64,000 nucleotides of DNA from Sphaerolaimus hirsutus. Taxonomy: Eukaryota; Nematoda; Chromadorea; Monhysterida; Sphaerolaimidae. How positions within the stretch are numbered: the stretch's first letter is position 1; each line of letters opens with the position of its first letter. This document shows positions 12,193-24,600 of the stretch, one piece after another. Both the position numbers and the translations under genes were made by a program. The notes under the pieces were generated by a model. The model was not told the origin of the DNA. It did not search any database and saw only the letters and a list, made by a program, of their open reading frames with translations. The DNA is taken from positions 4,027,206 to 4,091,205 of the forward strand of contig OZ038459.1 of NCBI GenBank assembly GCA_964036195.1. The letters run 5' to 3'.

Positions 12193-13357
12193 CACTTCAA
12201 TCTACGAGTCACCCTTACTTGATACTTGTCAATTCCGCAATTTGGCACGCGTTGAATTCGACTGAAGGGGTGCCATTGGCAACTTGCCAACGGTGTAAAA
12301 TCCGACGATTTCTGTCAAATTGTAGCTATACCCAAGCGCTAATGCCACAAAAAATCGCATCATATCGCTCCTTTATAAATTTTTCATAGGTATTTACTGG
12401 AATAATTCCCCAATGACAACAGCAGCTATTTCAGTAAATGTTGGCACCAGTAAATGACACAAGTAATCAATTAATCTACAAACTATAAATTACGCAGGAA
12501 ATGTACACTTTTAAATGCCACAAACTTGAGGCAAAAATTAATCGCTGTAATGTTTGGAAAAACTGGCAGAAAATTCGATAATAATCGATATTTCGACGTG
12601 ATTCAGTGCAAACTTTGAAAATAAATTCAAATGGATATTTCAATCAAGAGGGGTCAATCAAGGGCAACAAAACTCAAATTTGGAATAAAAACATTAAAAA
12701 CACAAAAGTCAGAAAGAACCAACATTAAACAAACCCCCATTTTTGTCTACACAACAAGCATAATCAAACATAAAAAGCAATGGATGCTTGAAGCTATGCT
12801 ATTGGTGAATTTAACTAGTTAATGGATAAATTATACATAAACACATATGCAATGGGACTAAATTTATACAGCGGCAAAAATATAGCGAGCGTAATAATCT
12901 GAGACATTGCGAGCAAAATTTATAATGATAACGCACACAAAAGTACAATCCCCATTTACAAAAAAAAAAACAACGATAAACCGTTACATTAAAACCAAAA
13001 ACAGACCCCACGAACAGAATTCAGTTGACCGCATTTCCCGCCAATGCACAAGTACCGTTTTCACCATTTTCCGCCACTGAGTACGAAAGTGTGCCCAAAT
13101 GTGTACCCAATTTTGTAGGGCGAAATTCTACCGTCAGTGGGAGCTTGCGACGCGGCCTGAAAAATGGGTGTTTTTGGAAATTTATACTACAAAATTATCT
13201 CTACGCAGACAAAGTTTGAAGCGATGTAGTTCAATTATAGCGAACTATTCAATATATTTTTATGTCTTCCGATGTCAATTTCGATATTGAAAATGCTCGA
13301 TATAGAAATCTTGAGATTGTCAATACAAGAATTATTCATAGAAATTCTCGGATACCC
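12193..13357. other. AT-rich intergenic stretch, no gene seen
   Basis: Only short frames are present. A TCAATTCCGCA motif near 12229, as in family B ends, is the only recognisable repeat trace. Confidence 0.4.
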
Positions 13358-13365
13358 AACACGAT

Positions 13366-14241
13366 TAGGGTTCAAACGGGACCAGTTTTTCGGACCGGGA
13401 CCGGGACCAGAAATTTTCTTATGTCGGGACTGGGACCGGGACTGGGGGGTCGGGACCGGGACCGGGACTGGCTTTTTTCAATTGTCGGGACCGGGACCGT
13501 GACCGGGACTGGGGGGTCCGGACCGGGACTGGGATTTGCCGAACCAGGTACCGGCACCGCGGTATTGTTTGAACCTTACTGGTATGTAATATCCAGCCAA
13601 TGTTGTTCCACACACCTCCACTGTGTGAAGGACCACTCTCAATATATTAGCCTTTTCTAATAACATTATTCAAGCAGTATTCCATTGCCATCTTCACTTG
13701 AAGTTGTGAATATAAATATGATGAAACGCAATGTACGCAGGATTTTTTTGGGAGGGGGGAGGGGGGGGGCGGCGCCAGTTGTAGGTGCCAACGCCATGGC
13801 AGTATTGGCGCTGGCGTTGGCGCCAACGTCTACAATATAGGTATCTTTATATACCTATATTTCGTACTAGAATCATGTTTGGGACCTTTCTAACGCTGTC
13901 ACATTATGGAAAAATACATAGTCATCATTGGCTGGGTATTTGCGCGCTTGCGCGCAAAATTTTTTTAGATGTTCCTACAAAATCGCTATAGAAAAGTGCC
14001 ATTTCTGGCAAATTTTTTTGAAAAATACGTTTTTCCATCACTTGTCGGGACCGCTATAAATTTCCGGGACCGGGACCGGGACCGGGACTGGGTGGTCGGG
14101 ACCGGGACCGGGACTGGCTTTTTTTAATTGTCGGGACCGGGACCGGGACCGGGACTGGGGTGTCGGGACCGGGACCGGGACCGCCCCAGTCCCGACTTTT
14201 TGCCGAACCATGTACCGGGACCGCGGTCCGTTTGAACCCTA
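13366..14241. mobile_element. hAT-like element with GGGACC motif arrays
   Basis: An 876-bp element with ends TAGGGTTCAAACGGGACC and GGTCCGTTTGAACCCTA and a perfect 8-bp duplication AACACGAT (13358-13365, 14242-14249). Both subterminal zones are arrays of GGGACC/CGGGAC; the middle includes a fragment of a G-rich, GGCGCC-rich MITE. The apparent Gly/Thr/Pro-rich frames here come from the array and are not genes. Confidence 0.9.
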
Positions 14242-14369
14242 AACACGATCCATAATAACGTGGTGACAGTCTCGCACCCTGTAAAGCATAATGAAAAGTG
14301 TCAAATGTCAAGTAAAATGTTGTACAAATTCGTCAAATGTCATACAAAAATTCAAAAAATTCAGTAATA

Positions 14370-15628
14370 CACTACCGTGCAGAATAGTTGAGACTTTTCA
14401 CACATAGAGAAACAGTACGCCGGGGGTCCACCACACTTTTTTGCTTCCCAATTTTTTGTTCCTTGCCCAATTTTGATGCCATTTGAGTATGTCGGGGTTT
14501 GATGCTGGGGCTCCTACGAAAAAATTTTGTTTGCTCAAATAATCCCCCAGGCCCGAGATAAGGGGGGTCTATTAAATGATGGTCAATAAATATACAGAAA
14601 ATGGGTAATCTGGATGAGTGTCTTTGCAGCTTAATAACTCAACCATTTCTGGGCTGATTTGAATGATTCAACACTTAAAATGATCGGGATTACCTGCAAG
14701 TTCTATTTTTGTGGTCGGTTTAGTGATGCCTAAACTCTGTATGTCAATTTGACCCAGTTTTTGAACATGAAAAATTAATTTTTTTTGAACATGCTATCAT
14801 ATACTTTAGATAACGAGGATTCATTTAAAACAAAAATGAGTTCAATATCTCTTTCCAATCAAAAGTTATGGCACTTCAAAGTTTTCAATGGTCTCTAAAT
14901 ATTTTATGCTTTTTTACTGGGTTTTGTAGCATGAAAATTTTGTTATTGAACAGTCTATAACATAATTTAGACAGCGAGAATTAATATGACAAAAACGTTT
15001 TTTCAATATCTCTTTCCAATCAAAAGTTATAGCACTTACCAACTTCCATCTTCATTCCATCCAAAATAATTGCACATTACTCATTCACAGTTGGGCCAAC
15101 TCTTCTCCCTAATAGAGCAAAGCCAAAACCTCAAATTTACACACCAAATAGCCCCACTCAGTAGTATGCCTACCCCCATTTCTGAGTTGTTGGCAATGGA
15201 TTCAAAACTGCAGCAAAAATAAATAAATGCCACATTTCCATATATGCATGGCCATATGCTGTTCATGCTTAGAATGTTTCTTGCTGCACACAGAGGTCAG
15301 CAATGCAGGCAAGCAGTTGCCATGGTGAAAATTTTGTTAAAAAATGAACATAGGGATTGGATATAGACTTTAAAGTGAGATACTGGGTGGCTACTGCCCA
15401 AAACAAGAAAAGTCTCAACTATTCTGAAACATGAACAAACTGAGTTAATATGTTTGTACACTTTCATATGCAGATTTTAACTTGAGGGGCGGTCATCCCG
15501 GGCATGTGTAGTCAACCCCCCAGGGTACCCATGTATAGTATCCAAATGTTTTGCATATCGACCATTTCGAAATTCTGGCAACATGATTCAAGCAGCACAA
15601 AAAGTCTCAACTATTCTGCACGGTAGTG
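14370..15628. mobile_element. TA-flanked Tc1/mariner-like non-autonomous element
   Basis: A 1259-bp element whose ends CACTACCGTGCAGAATAGTT… and …AACTATTCTGCACGGTAGTG are perfect inverted repeats over about 29 bp. TA flanks both sides (14368-14369, 15629-15630). No frame long enough for a transposase is present. It ends 11 bp before the stop of the SPD-2-like gene, so it would supply or disrupt that gene's 3' untranslated region. Confidence 0.8.
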
Positions 15629-15639
15629 TATAAATCTTT

Positions 15640-18600
15640 CTATTCTAACTTCATGTTGTAGGTGGTAAGCGGCAGCACAAAACCGTCCCCGGTCACGCGG
15701 AATGTCACCTGAATTGATTGACATTTTGGAACGTGCATTAGATAACAGTGCGCTGGATAACAAAAATCGTCAAAGTACCTTTTTGGGGAACTCATCCTCA
15801 TTTTTATACTCCACCGTTTTGCTGTCCCAACAGCCGACACTCGTATGCGAGAAGTTCACCTCACCCACTGCGAAGCCGCTGAAAAAATTTTTTAAGTTAA
15901 TTTTTTTATTTTTTTGTGCCAAAAGCAAAAATAAACAAACTTTCTCGATTTGTGCCGCGCGCTGGAAACGCTAGTCTGCGACGCGCCAAAGCCCAAACCA
16001 GTAGTTCTGTGGGGAATGGGGTACATTTAATTTATAAAGACGACCACCAAAGATACCCTCTAAAACTAGCATCCGGGATAATCCCGCGCCATATAATGTG
16101 TAAAGTGTCATAAATGTATTCAAAAACGATAAGCTTTCAATACTGAACTTTTTGACATTTTGCACGGCATTTGACCAATTAATGACATTTTGCATGCCAT
16201 TTGCAAATTTATGACATTTTGCATGACATCTGACACATTTATGTGACATTTCGCATGACATTTGACAGTTTACGCGGAATTGCCATCTGAACTCCCGAAG
16301 GATATGATAGGTTCGAATCAATACAATAATATCCAGATATTTTTCAAGTATCGTTTTGGAATGTCAACGAATAAGATTTGGAATACCAGATATTAACCAC
16401 TCGTTTTAAATGAAATATAACAAAATCAAACGATCGTACCATCAAAATACCAAAAGCTCCCTACAAACTCCGCCCAAATTCAGCGTGGCAAACTTGATCG
16501 CACCGTAACGTTTACCGCAAAATGGACTCTTTACCATACCGTACCGTTTTCCGACAATCCGCACCGTATACCGCGGTATCCACAAGCCCCGCCCCCAAAA
16601 CGCACAAGGTCTGCTGTTGCTGCTGCTGCGACATCTGCTGCAGTCGACTCAATCGACTATTTCTCTCAGCGGCGGGTAAATGCCCAGACGCAGTGCTCAC
16701 GCAACTCGCGTTCAACCCGTCGCTATTGGGCAATTTGGCGCGCCAGTCGGCCATGCGACGCCATTTCGTGTCCATGGTGTTGTCCAACGGCGTCGTGGGC
16801 ACGCCCGTCGCCGACGAATGGGGATCGTTTTGACGATTTGTAGTGTTCGATGGACGGTGCCGCGTGCTGAATTTATTGGGGGGGGGGGGGTATTTGTATG
16901 ATTTTTCCTTATATTTTCGGCGAGTTGAAAATGTTATTATATATCCGCCTATACCGACAGAACTGAATGCTTTGCACCGAATCATATCATAAGTTGATGA
17001 ATAAAGTGTTGTTAAAAATTATGAGCAAAATATTTACCCCAGAAAAATCACATCCACCCCACCACAAGTCAAATTCATCCACTCAAAATCACAATTCAAA
17101 AAAACCAGCCCCCAAAAAACACACATATTCATTGGCTTCTTAAACTGCGCCGTCACACTATCCCTGGAAACGTCGGGCGGGTCGAAGTCCTTACCGGAGG
17201 CGAGCTGCATGCCGCTGCAGCCCAGCATGGTCGTCTGGTCGTCATCGCACGGCCGCAGAGTTGTGAATGTCGCGTCCGATGAGGCGGTCACGTCGCTGAA
17301 GTGGGGGGGTGGGGGGGATTGTGATGTTGGTGGATTAAAAGTTGTAGTTTTTATTTAATTATGACATTCTTGGGGCGGGTGTTTTGTCAATTGTTTAGTT
17401 AAGTTTTTGAATATATAATATAAGGACTAGATTGCATGACATTTTCTATTTTACACGATTTTTGACACTGGATGACATTCGACATTATAACATTTTAGAT
17501 TAGAAGGTACCTCGCATGACTTTTTATACACCAATAGTGAACTGACCTACTACACACAATACCGAAATAGCAGAACAACAATGACTTTTAACCAGTTGTT
17601 AAGTACTTTTCCACGTTCAAAATGTGTGCAAAACCTTCAAAAACTCATAAAAACTGTACATCACAAATACCCAACTCCCCCCCCCCCAACTCACCAAGCT
17701 CTATACTTGCTACTAGCAACACTGCCAGTTCCCCTGCTACTAGCACGCCTAGCTGCCGCGGCTACGGCCCGCACGCCATCATCGATTACTATATCGATTA
17801 AGATGCGTCTGGTGGCGCCGTCGAAAAGTCGCCGGTCCATCGTGGAGACTTCTAGGAGACCCGCTGCGAGGTTTTTGGGGGTTTTTTTGGGGGGGGGGGT
17901 TAAATAAGGTGGGGTTGACTAAATGTCTTAAATCCGATGGTATCGAAGCGGAATATCGAGTGAAGGGCGGTGGTGGTCCCGCGTTGTTACATTTCCGTCA
18001 AAGACAAATATACTGTGCCAAACTGCCGCAATTATCTGAGTTATCACACCCGGTTTATTGTAAAATCGAAGATCCACATTACCGTACCGTAACCACATGC
18101 AGTTATAATTCACCGGACCGTGTCGTTTTGGTTTGGTATGTAAAAACCAATGTTATGTTAAAAAACTCGCTCGAACCCCGGAAACTCCACAGCGGCACAA
18201 TTATCGTATAATAAAATCAATCAAAATCGAGAGAGAAAAACAGAATTCAAAAATTACAAATCGTTTAAAAATTCACAAAATAAAAAAAAATCAACAAACT
18301 ATTCAAATCTCCAACCAAATCCTCTCCTTGAAACCATTCGCTAGCAAAATCGATTCCACCAATGAGCATCGGTTTGACTTGGTGCAATTTCTTCAATCTC
18401 TGCCGATGTAACTCCTCCCCCCAATATAACGCCACCGTGGCAATGTGGCTGCCGGGCGGCATGCAATTCGCTAGCGACTTTAGCGAAAATTGAACACACT
18501 GTATGTTGGGGGGGGGGGGCGATAGGGTGGTGAAACGTTATAGTACGTTATACTGGCGCCCTGTAAAATGTCAAATGTCATGCACGTACGTTTGCCATTT

Positions 18601-21600
18601 TACCGGACATTTTACACGACCTTTGACACTTTGCATGATATTTGACATTTTACAGGCTCTGGGACTGCACCATGGGCGGATCGCATACTATGCAGTTTCC
18701 GGAAAAAAGCTCAATCATGACGTCATCATTAATTTTAAAAAAATTGTCCCAAATTTTCCAAACCAAAACCAGACAAATTTTACCCGTCGGGTGACTTTTA
18801 CACTCACTCCAGATTAGGGTTCAAACGATATATCGTATCGAATATCGGATATCGACCATTTTTTTATATCGAATATCGAATATCGATATCGAAAATTTTG
18901 AAAAAATATCGAATATCGATATCGAAAATTTTGAAAAAATATCGAATATCGATATCGAATATCGACCATTTTTTCGATATATCGAAGCTGTATTGTGTCC
19001 CCAAATTTACTTTTCATTTTCATTTTGAGATGGTTATGGTTGATCTGATGAGCTTATAGAATTGTATTTGATGAGTAAAAGTACAGTATTTATAATGTCA
19101 TTGTTGGTGGAGTGATAAATTTGAAGGCAGAAAACGCTGATATACTTTTTTGGCAACATGCCCTTAAGCAATTAGGTTAGGATGAACTGTAATATCTACC
19201 AATTGTTATTTGTCTGATACACTTTGATCCATCATGTTTTTCTTCCATTTTCTACCATTGAGTGATGTAAAGCTTGTTAAAATCATTTGTACCATTCACA
19301 TTTCAGTAAAGAGTTGATTAACAATGTGTGCAACCACATGAAAATACCAAAGCATATCACAATATCGAACATCGAAAATATCGAAATATCGAATATCGAA
19401 TATCGACCATTTTTCAATATCGAATATCGAATATCGATATCGAGGTTCCATATCGTATCGATATCGAATATCGAGTTTCAGAAAAAAATATCGAATATCG
19501 ATATCGAAAATTTTGAAAAAATATCGAATATCGAATATCGATATCGAAAAGTCATATCGTTTGAACCCTACTCCAGATGAGTATTGGAGGAATTGGCGCA
19601 ATTCCAAAAAAAGTATTTTGTAAAAATAAAAAATTATTTGAGTTTAAAATATATTTTTCTTCTTTTTTGGACAGTGGGGTAAGTTCGATCCCGCTACCCA
19701 AACTGCACGTTACGAAATCGCTAAGCCCCGCCGACCAACCGTACTAGCCCCATTAGGCGCGATCACAAAATTCTCCGGCGACACATCAACACAGTCTTTC
19801 CTATCCACCAACTTCCTATCTGCATACACGACCGCCTTGACGTAGGCGTGCTGCAGCCCGGTGTTCATGACGCGCACGCCGGACGCGTCGCTGGGCAACA
19901 GCTTGAGCACGTGCTGGTGCTTGTTCGCGCCTGGGTTGAGTGAGGGACAACGGGTTGGGTGTTGATGGTATGTTTAAGTAACTAGTTATGATTCTGGTCC
20001 TGAAGGTGTCACTAGTGTGCGATACGAGAGGTGCCGGTTCGGTTCCTGCTGGTGGCAGTGCATTTTTTGCACTTCTAGATGCTGGCTCGTTTGAAGGTAG
20101 CTTTTGGTGCAACAAGGGATCGATATATCAGCGTAGAGGGGTAACGTAAAATGCCAATATTTCAGGATGGGGTCAGCTTTTATTAAACACTACTTTTTAT
20201 TAAAAAATATTTTGACGGTTTTTACAACATACATGGCTGTCAGAAACGGAAAAAAATACGGACGATTCCTAATCTCATGTACCATAGAGCTCCATCACAA
20301 GTCTCAATTTTTCGCCCAAAACCACCCAAAATCCTCACCAGAACTCATCCTCTCGCCGCCATTCAGTCTCAAATTGGCCACGCCCCCTACTCCGCACAAT
20401 CTCACTCGATATTTCTGACTATTAGTTTCCAATCGAATCGAATTCGAGTAAACCGCGCACGCGGTCGGGTGGAATTCGACCGAAATCGGAATTTGATCGC
20501 CGGGACACATGAGCAGCTCTTGTTCCTCGGTGCCGCTGTCCGATTGGGGCAACTGGTTGGGGGGGGGGTATTTGAGTTGACCCGGTTTTGAGAGGAGTTT
20601 CGAATGGGCCCCTGCACACACTAGTTGACAAGTACACTGTCAACTGACAAATGTCAACTGGTTCATACACCAATCCAGTAGGGTTCAAGCGGGACCGCGG
20701 TCCCGGTAAATGGTTCGGCAAAATGTCGGTCCCGGTCCCGGTCCCGACCACCCAGTCCCGGTCCCGCTCCCGGTCCCGGAAGTTATTAGTGGTCCCGACA
20801 AGGGATGGAAAAAATGTCGTTTTTTCCATCCCTTCTACAAAATTTTTTCCCACGCTCCAAATATAGTCTCAAAGCCAAGAAATACAGATATACGAGACAA
20901 GCGGTAGTAATTTACGATGTTATTGATAGCATTCTAAGTGTTGATTTTGGCCAAAAAATCCGTTTATGATGACCCAGTCGCAGTCCCGGTCCCGACAAAT
21001 CCCAGTCCCGGTCCCGACAATTGAAAAATGCCAGTCCCGGTCCCGGTCCCGACACCCCAGTCCCGGTCCCGACATTAGAAAATTTTTGGTCCCGGTCCCG
21101 GTCCGGAAAACTGGTCCCGTTTGAACCCTACAATCCAGTCCACGAGCCGACGAACGACGTTCAAATGCAAAAGTGTTGAATCACGTTGTAAATGAGGCTG
21201 TAGTTTTGGAAAACATATTGCGGCATGTGCAATGTCGTAGGGTAGGCATCGCGGATATGTGTATGCAAAATTGCGCAGTGTCACTCGTCAGCGAGCTTTT
21301 AATTGGGATGGGAACCAGTTGACATTTAGTGTCATTAACTAGTGTGTGTGTGAGGCCATTAAAATGTCCAACTCATTAACCAACATTGAACCGCATTTGA
21401 GTTTACTGGAATTAGGTATTCAGCAACAGATTGACGGAACGTCGAAATCACCCATTCCAGTTAACTAAAATGCGTCTGAGGCTGATTGTTTAGTCTTCCA
21501 AATTCTTCAAATTACATTAATAAACTAGTATCTACAGGGACTCACCCCAAACCCTCTCTGGGGCTGCTGAATGAACGCCTTGAGCGAGAGCATTATATCC

Positions 21601-24600
21601 GTTTTGTGCAAAATGGTCACCTGCTGTTTCGTGTGCGAGTCGAGCGGCCGGCAGCCGAAAAATATCTTCGTTCGATTTGTCTGGAAATTTTTTGCGGGAA
21701 CTTTTTTGGAAGAATGCCAAAAGCTATATATTTATCTGTGATGTTCTATATTTATTTGACATTCGAACCTTATTTTCAGCCAGCAAAAAATCGGACAGCT
21801 TAAAAACGTCACAACACACTATTCGAAAATGGTGCGTCAAAGCACAAAAAGCCCTGCCAAAAGGGCGCATCAACTGGTGTCATCGTGACAATTTTTCGCA
21901 CTGAACTTTAACACTTTACCTGTAATTGTGTCTCGCCCACGCGTACACTTCCCACTGAACTGGCAGCGGAACATGCACTGTTTGTTCTCTGTCTCAAAGT
22001 GTTCACTGCCTCGCAGCTTGCACTTTTTGTAATTTTGGCAGGTTGCCAATTTTGTGCTGGGGCTTGATTTTCCATCAGGGCCGTATCCAGGGGGGGGGGC
22101 GGGGGGGGCTGCAGCCCCCCCCCCCTCCCGGGGCGAGACCAGAAAGTGACCGGAAAATGCGACTTTTTCAACGTCAGCGTAAAAAATTTTGCGCGCAGGC
22201 GCGCATTCTTCACCATACATAAAGGTATTATCATCTGATTTGCTCCATGTGGCCGCAAATCGTTGTAAATACACTCAATGTTGTGCTTTTTGCTGTTTTG
22301 TATGTATATTTACATACATATACAGCGTTCCATGGCGCTGACGCCAACGCCAATAGCGCCATGGCGTGGCGCCTACTAATGGCGCCAGCGCCATAGCGCC
22401 ATTCCGCCACTATTTAGCGAAAATTTTAGGGGGGGGGCTGAGCCCCCCCCCCTCGCCGGCCGCCGTAAACAAGCAGCCCCCCCCGCTCAAAAATCCTGGA
22501 TACGTCCCTGTTTTCCATGGTATTTTCAGAGGGCACTTTTTCGGTTTGTGGCACATTTTCCGGTGGCGTGCCATTTTTCTCAATTGCGTCGCGCTGGAAA
22601 ATAATGAATGGTTTAATTTGGTGTTATCACGCATGCCCACAAAAAGTACGGATCCTGATCAGTTTGATTTCAATCATACACGCACATCAAATTCAACGCA
22701 AACACGTTGGCAACTGATGTCAACTGCTTTCTATTTATGTCAACTCAGTTTTACTTGATATTTCGTAAGACCATTTCAAATGTGCATGACAAAATATAAA
22801 AAATATTAGTACATTGTTTCTATACCAGTTAACTAAAATCTTAATTAGGTGTCAACTGGTGCGCATTCCGAAATCCAATAATACCAACAATCTAGGGTTG
22901 GAAAAAAATCGATTTTTTTTAACGACCCCGATTTTTTTTTAAAAAAATCGATTTTTTTTAAAAAAAATCGCTGGAGTCAAAATAAGCCCTATTTTTCGTC
23001 TAAATAACCTGAGGGGGCTAAAAATGAACTTAAAAAGCCATTTAAAATCATATTCTGGTACTGTTATGTCCTATGTGTAAGTATAACTCCTGTAGGGCTT
23101 TGGAAAAGCTTGAAAAAATTATTTTCAATTCTAGAGGTAGATAATTTGTTATATTTGCACTGTGAATTAGATTTCATTGAACATTTGCAAATTTCTTGGT
23201 AGAAAATGCATGTTCTTACTGAGAACACTGCCTAAAACATTTTGGAAGTGAACATGAATGGCTTTGCATTGATTTTTGAGATATAATCACATCACAGAAC
23301 TGTGTATACTTCCCCTAATGATTCATAGTTTATGCTACACACATAAAAGCATACAGAAAAAGATGCTACATGACCAAATTTGGTGCATAAGCAGTGAAAA
23401 CATGAAATTAAGTTATTTTTTATCTGAAACTGCGCGCTTCCGCACAAAATTTTTGCATTTTACCTAGTGCTTAAGTACCAAAATTTTTGCCAGCGATTTT
23501 TTTTAAAAAAAATCGGTACAGGGGTTGCGATTTTTTTTAAAAAAAATCGCTTAAAAAAAATCGCTTGCCAACCCTACAACAATCAAATACAAAATTCCCG
23601 GCATACCTTCAAATTGGGAACTAAACCGGCGCGCGTACTCCGATCTCCGTGTATAGTTGACGGTAATGACACATCTCCAATAATTTCATCGTAATATGAA
23701 TCGGCAAAAGTGCGATTTCCGGTGGCGGGCGGCACATTTTCCGTTTCCACGGGTTTACTTTTTTCAATCGGCTTTTCATCGGGAACAGTTTTTTCGGACT
23801 CCGCCTTGTTCGCGGTTGGCGCCAAAACTGAAAAAAAGAATTTTTGGAAAAAAATTGAAGATTTATGAGAAATGATTAATGCGTTGTTAGAGAAAATATG
23901 GAATATAAATAGCATCGACCATTTTGACGACTGATTTTGCAATAGAAAATTTAGAAATTTATCAACGTGTCGGATGTCTGCGGCTCTCTGCTGAAAGGAC
24001 CCACATACACTAGTTGACATCAATATCAACTAAATTCGAATACATTTTGGTTAATTATGTGATTTCAACTATTAAAAATGTGATAGAGCATAGTTTATCT
24101 GATATAGTGACACATTGTTTCTGTTAAGTGTGATGCTTTAAAAAATTTGATTTCTTAAGTTGACAAGAATTTGTGATGTCAACTAGTGTGTGCCAAAATC
24201 CACAAGAGAAAAAACAAACCTCTCCTATTGGCATTGCACTGAACAGGGGAGGAAGTGCACTGGGGCGTAAACAAATGCTTATTTCTGCCGCGACTGACCG
24301 CCCCCAATCTGCTAGAATTCTCAGTGTTTTCCACATCCTTCGTTCGGTTCGCAAAAGACCGGGACCGGTTACGCTTTTGCATAGATTCATTTGCGCAGTC
24401 GACCTGGGGTCAATTCCGCAAGTTGAGAAGTTGAGTTGACAGTTTAGAAGTGAGAAGTTTGAAAGTTTTAGTTAACAATGAAGAGGGGTAAAATGGGTAA
24501 ATGGACTTTTTACTTCTCATTTTAATTTTTACTCTGGATTTCAATGCGGTGTTTAATTTTTTCCCCCAATTCGCTTCCTATTTTTTACACCTCACTTCCA

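Noticed and set aside
13262..13660. Long frames rich in Gly, Thr, Pro and Arg on both strands (also 20651-20866, 28195-28486)
   Set aside because: They lie wholly in GGGACC or GGGATC arrays of hAT-like elements; frames on both strands are open because the motif lacks stop codons.
16522..16833. Plus-strand frame with poly-Cys
   Set aside because: It is the complement of the poly-Gln CAG tract in a minus-strand exon whose phases fit the SPD-2-like gene.
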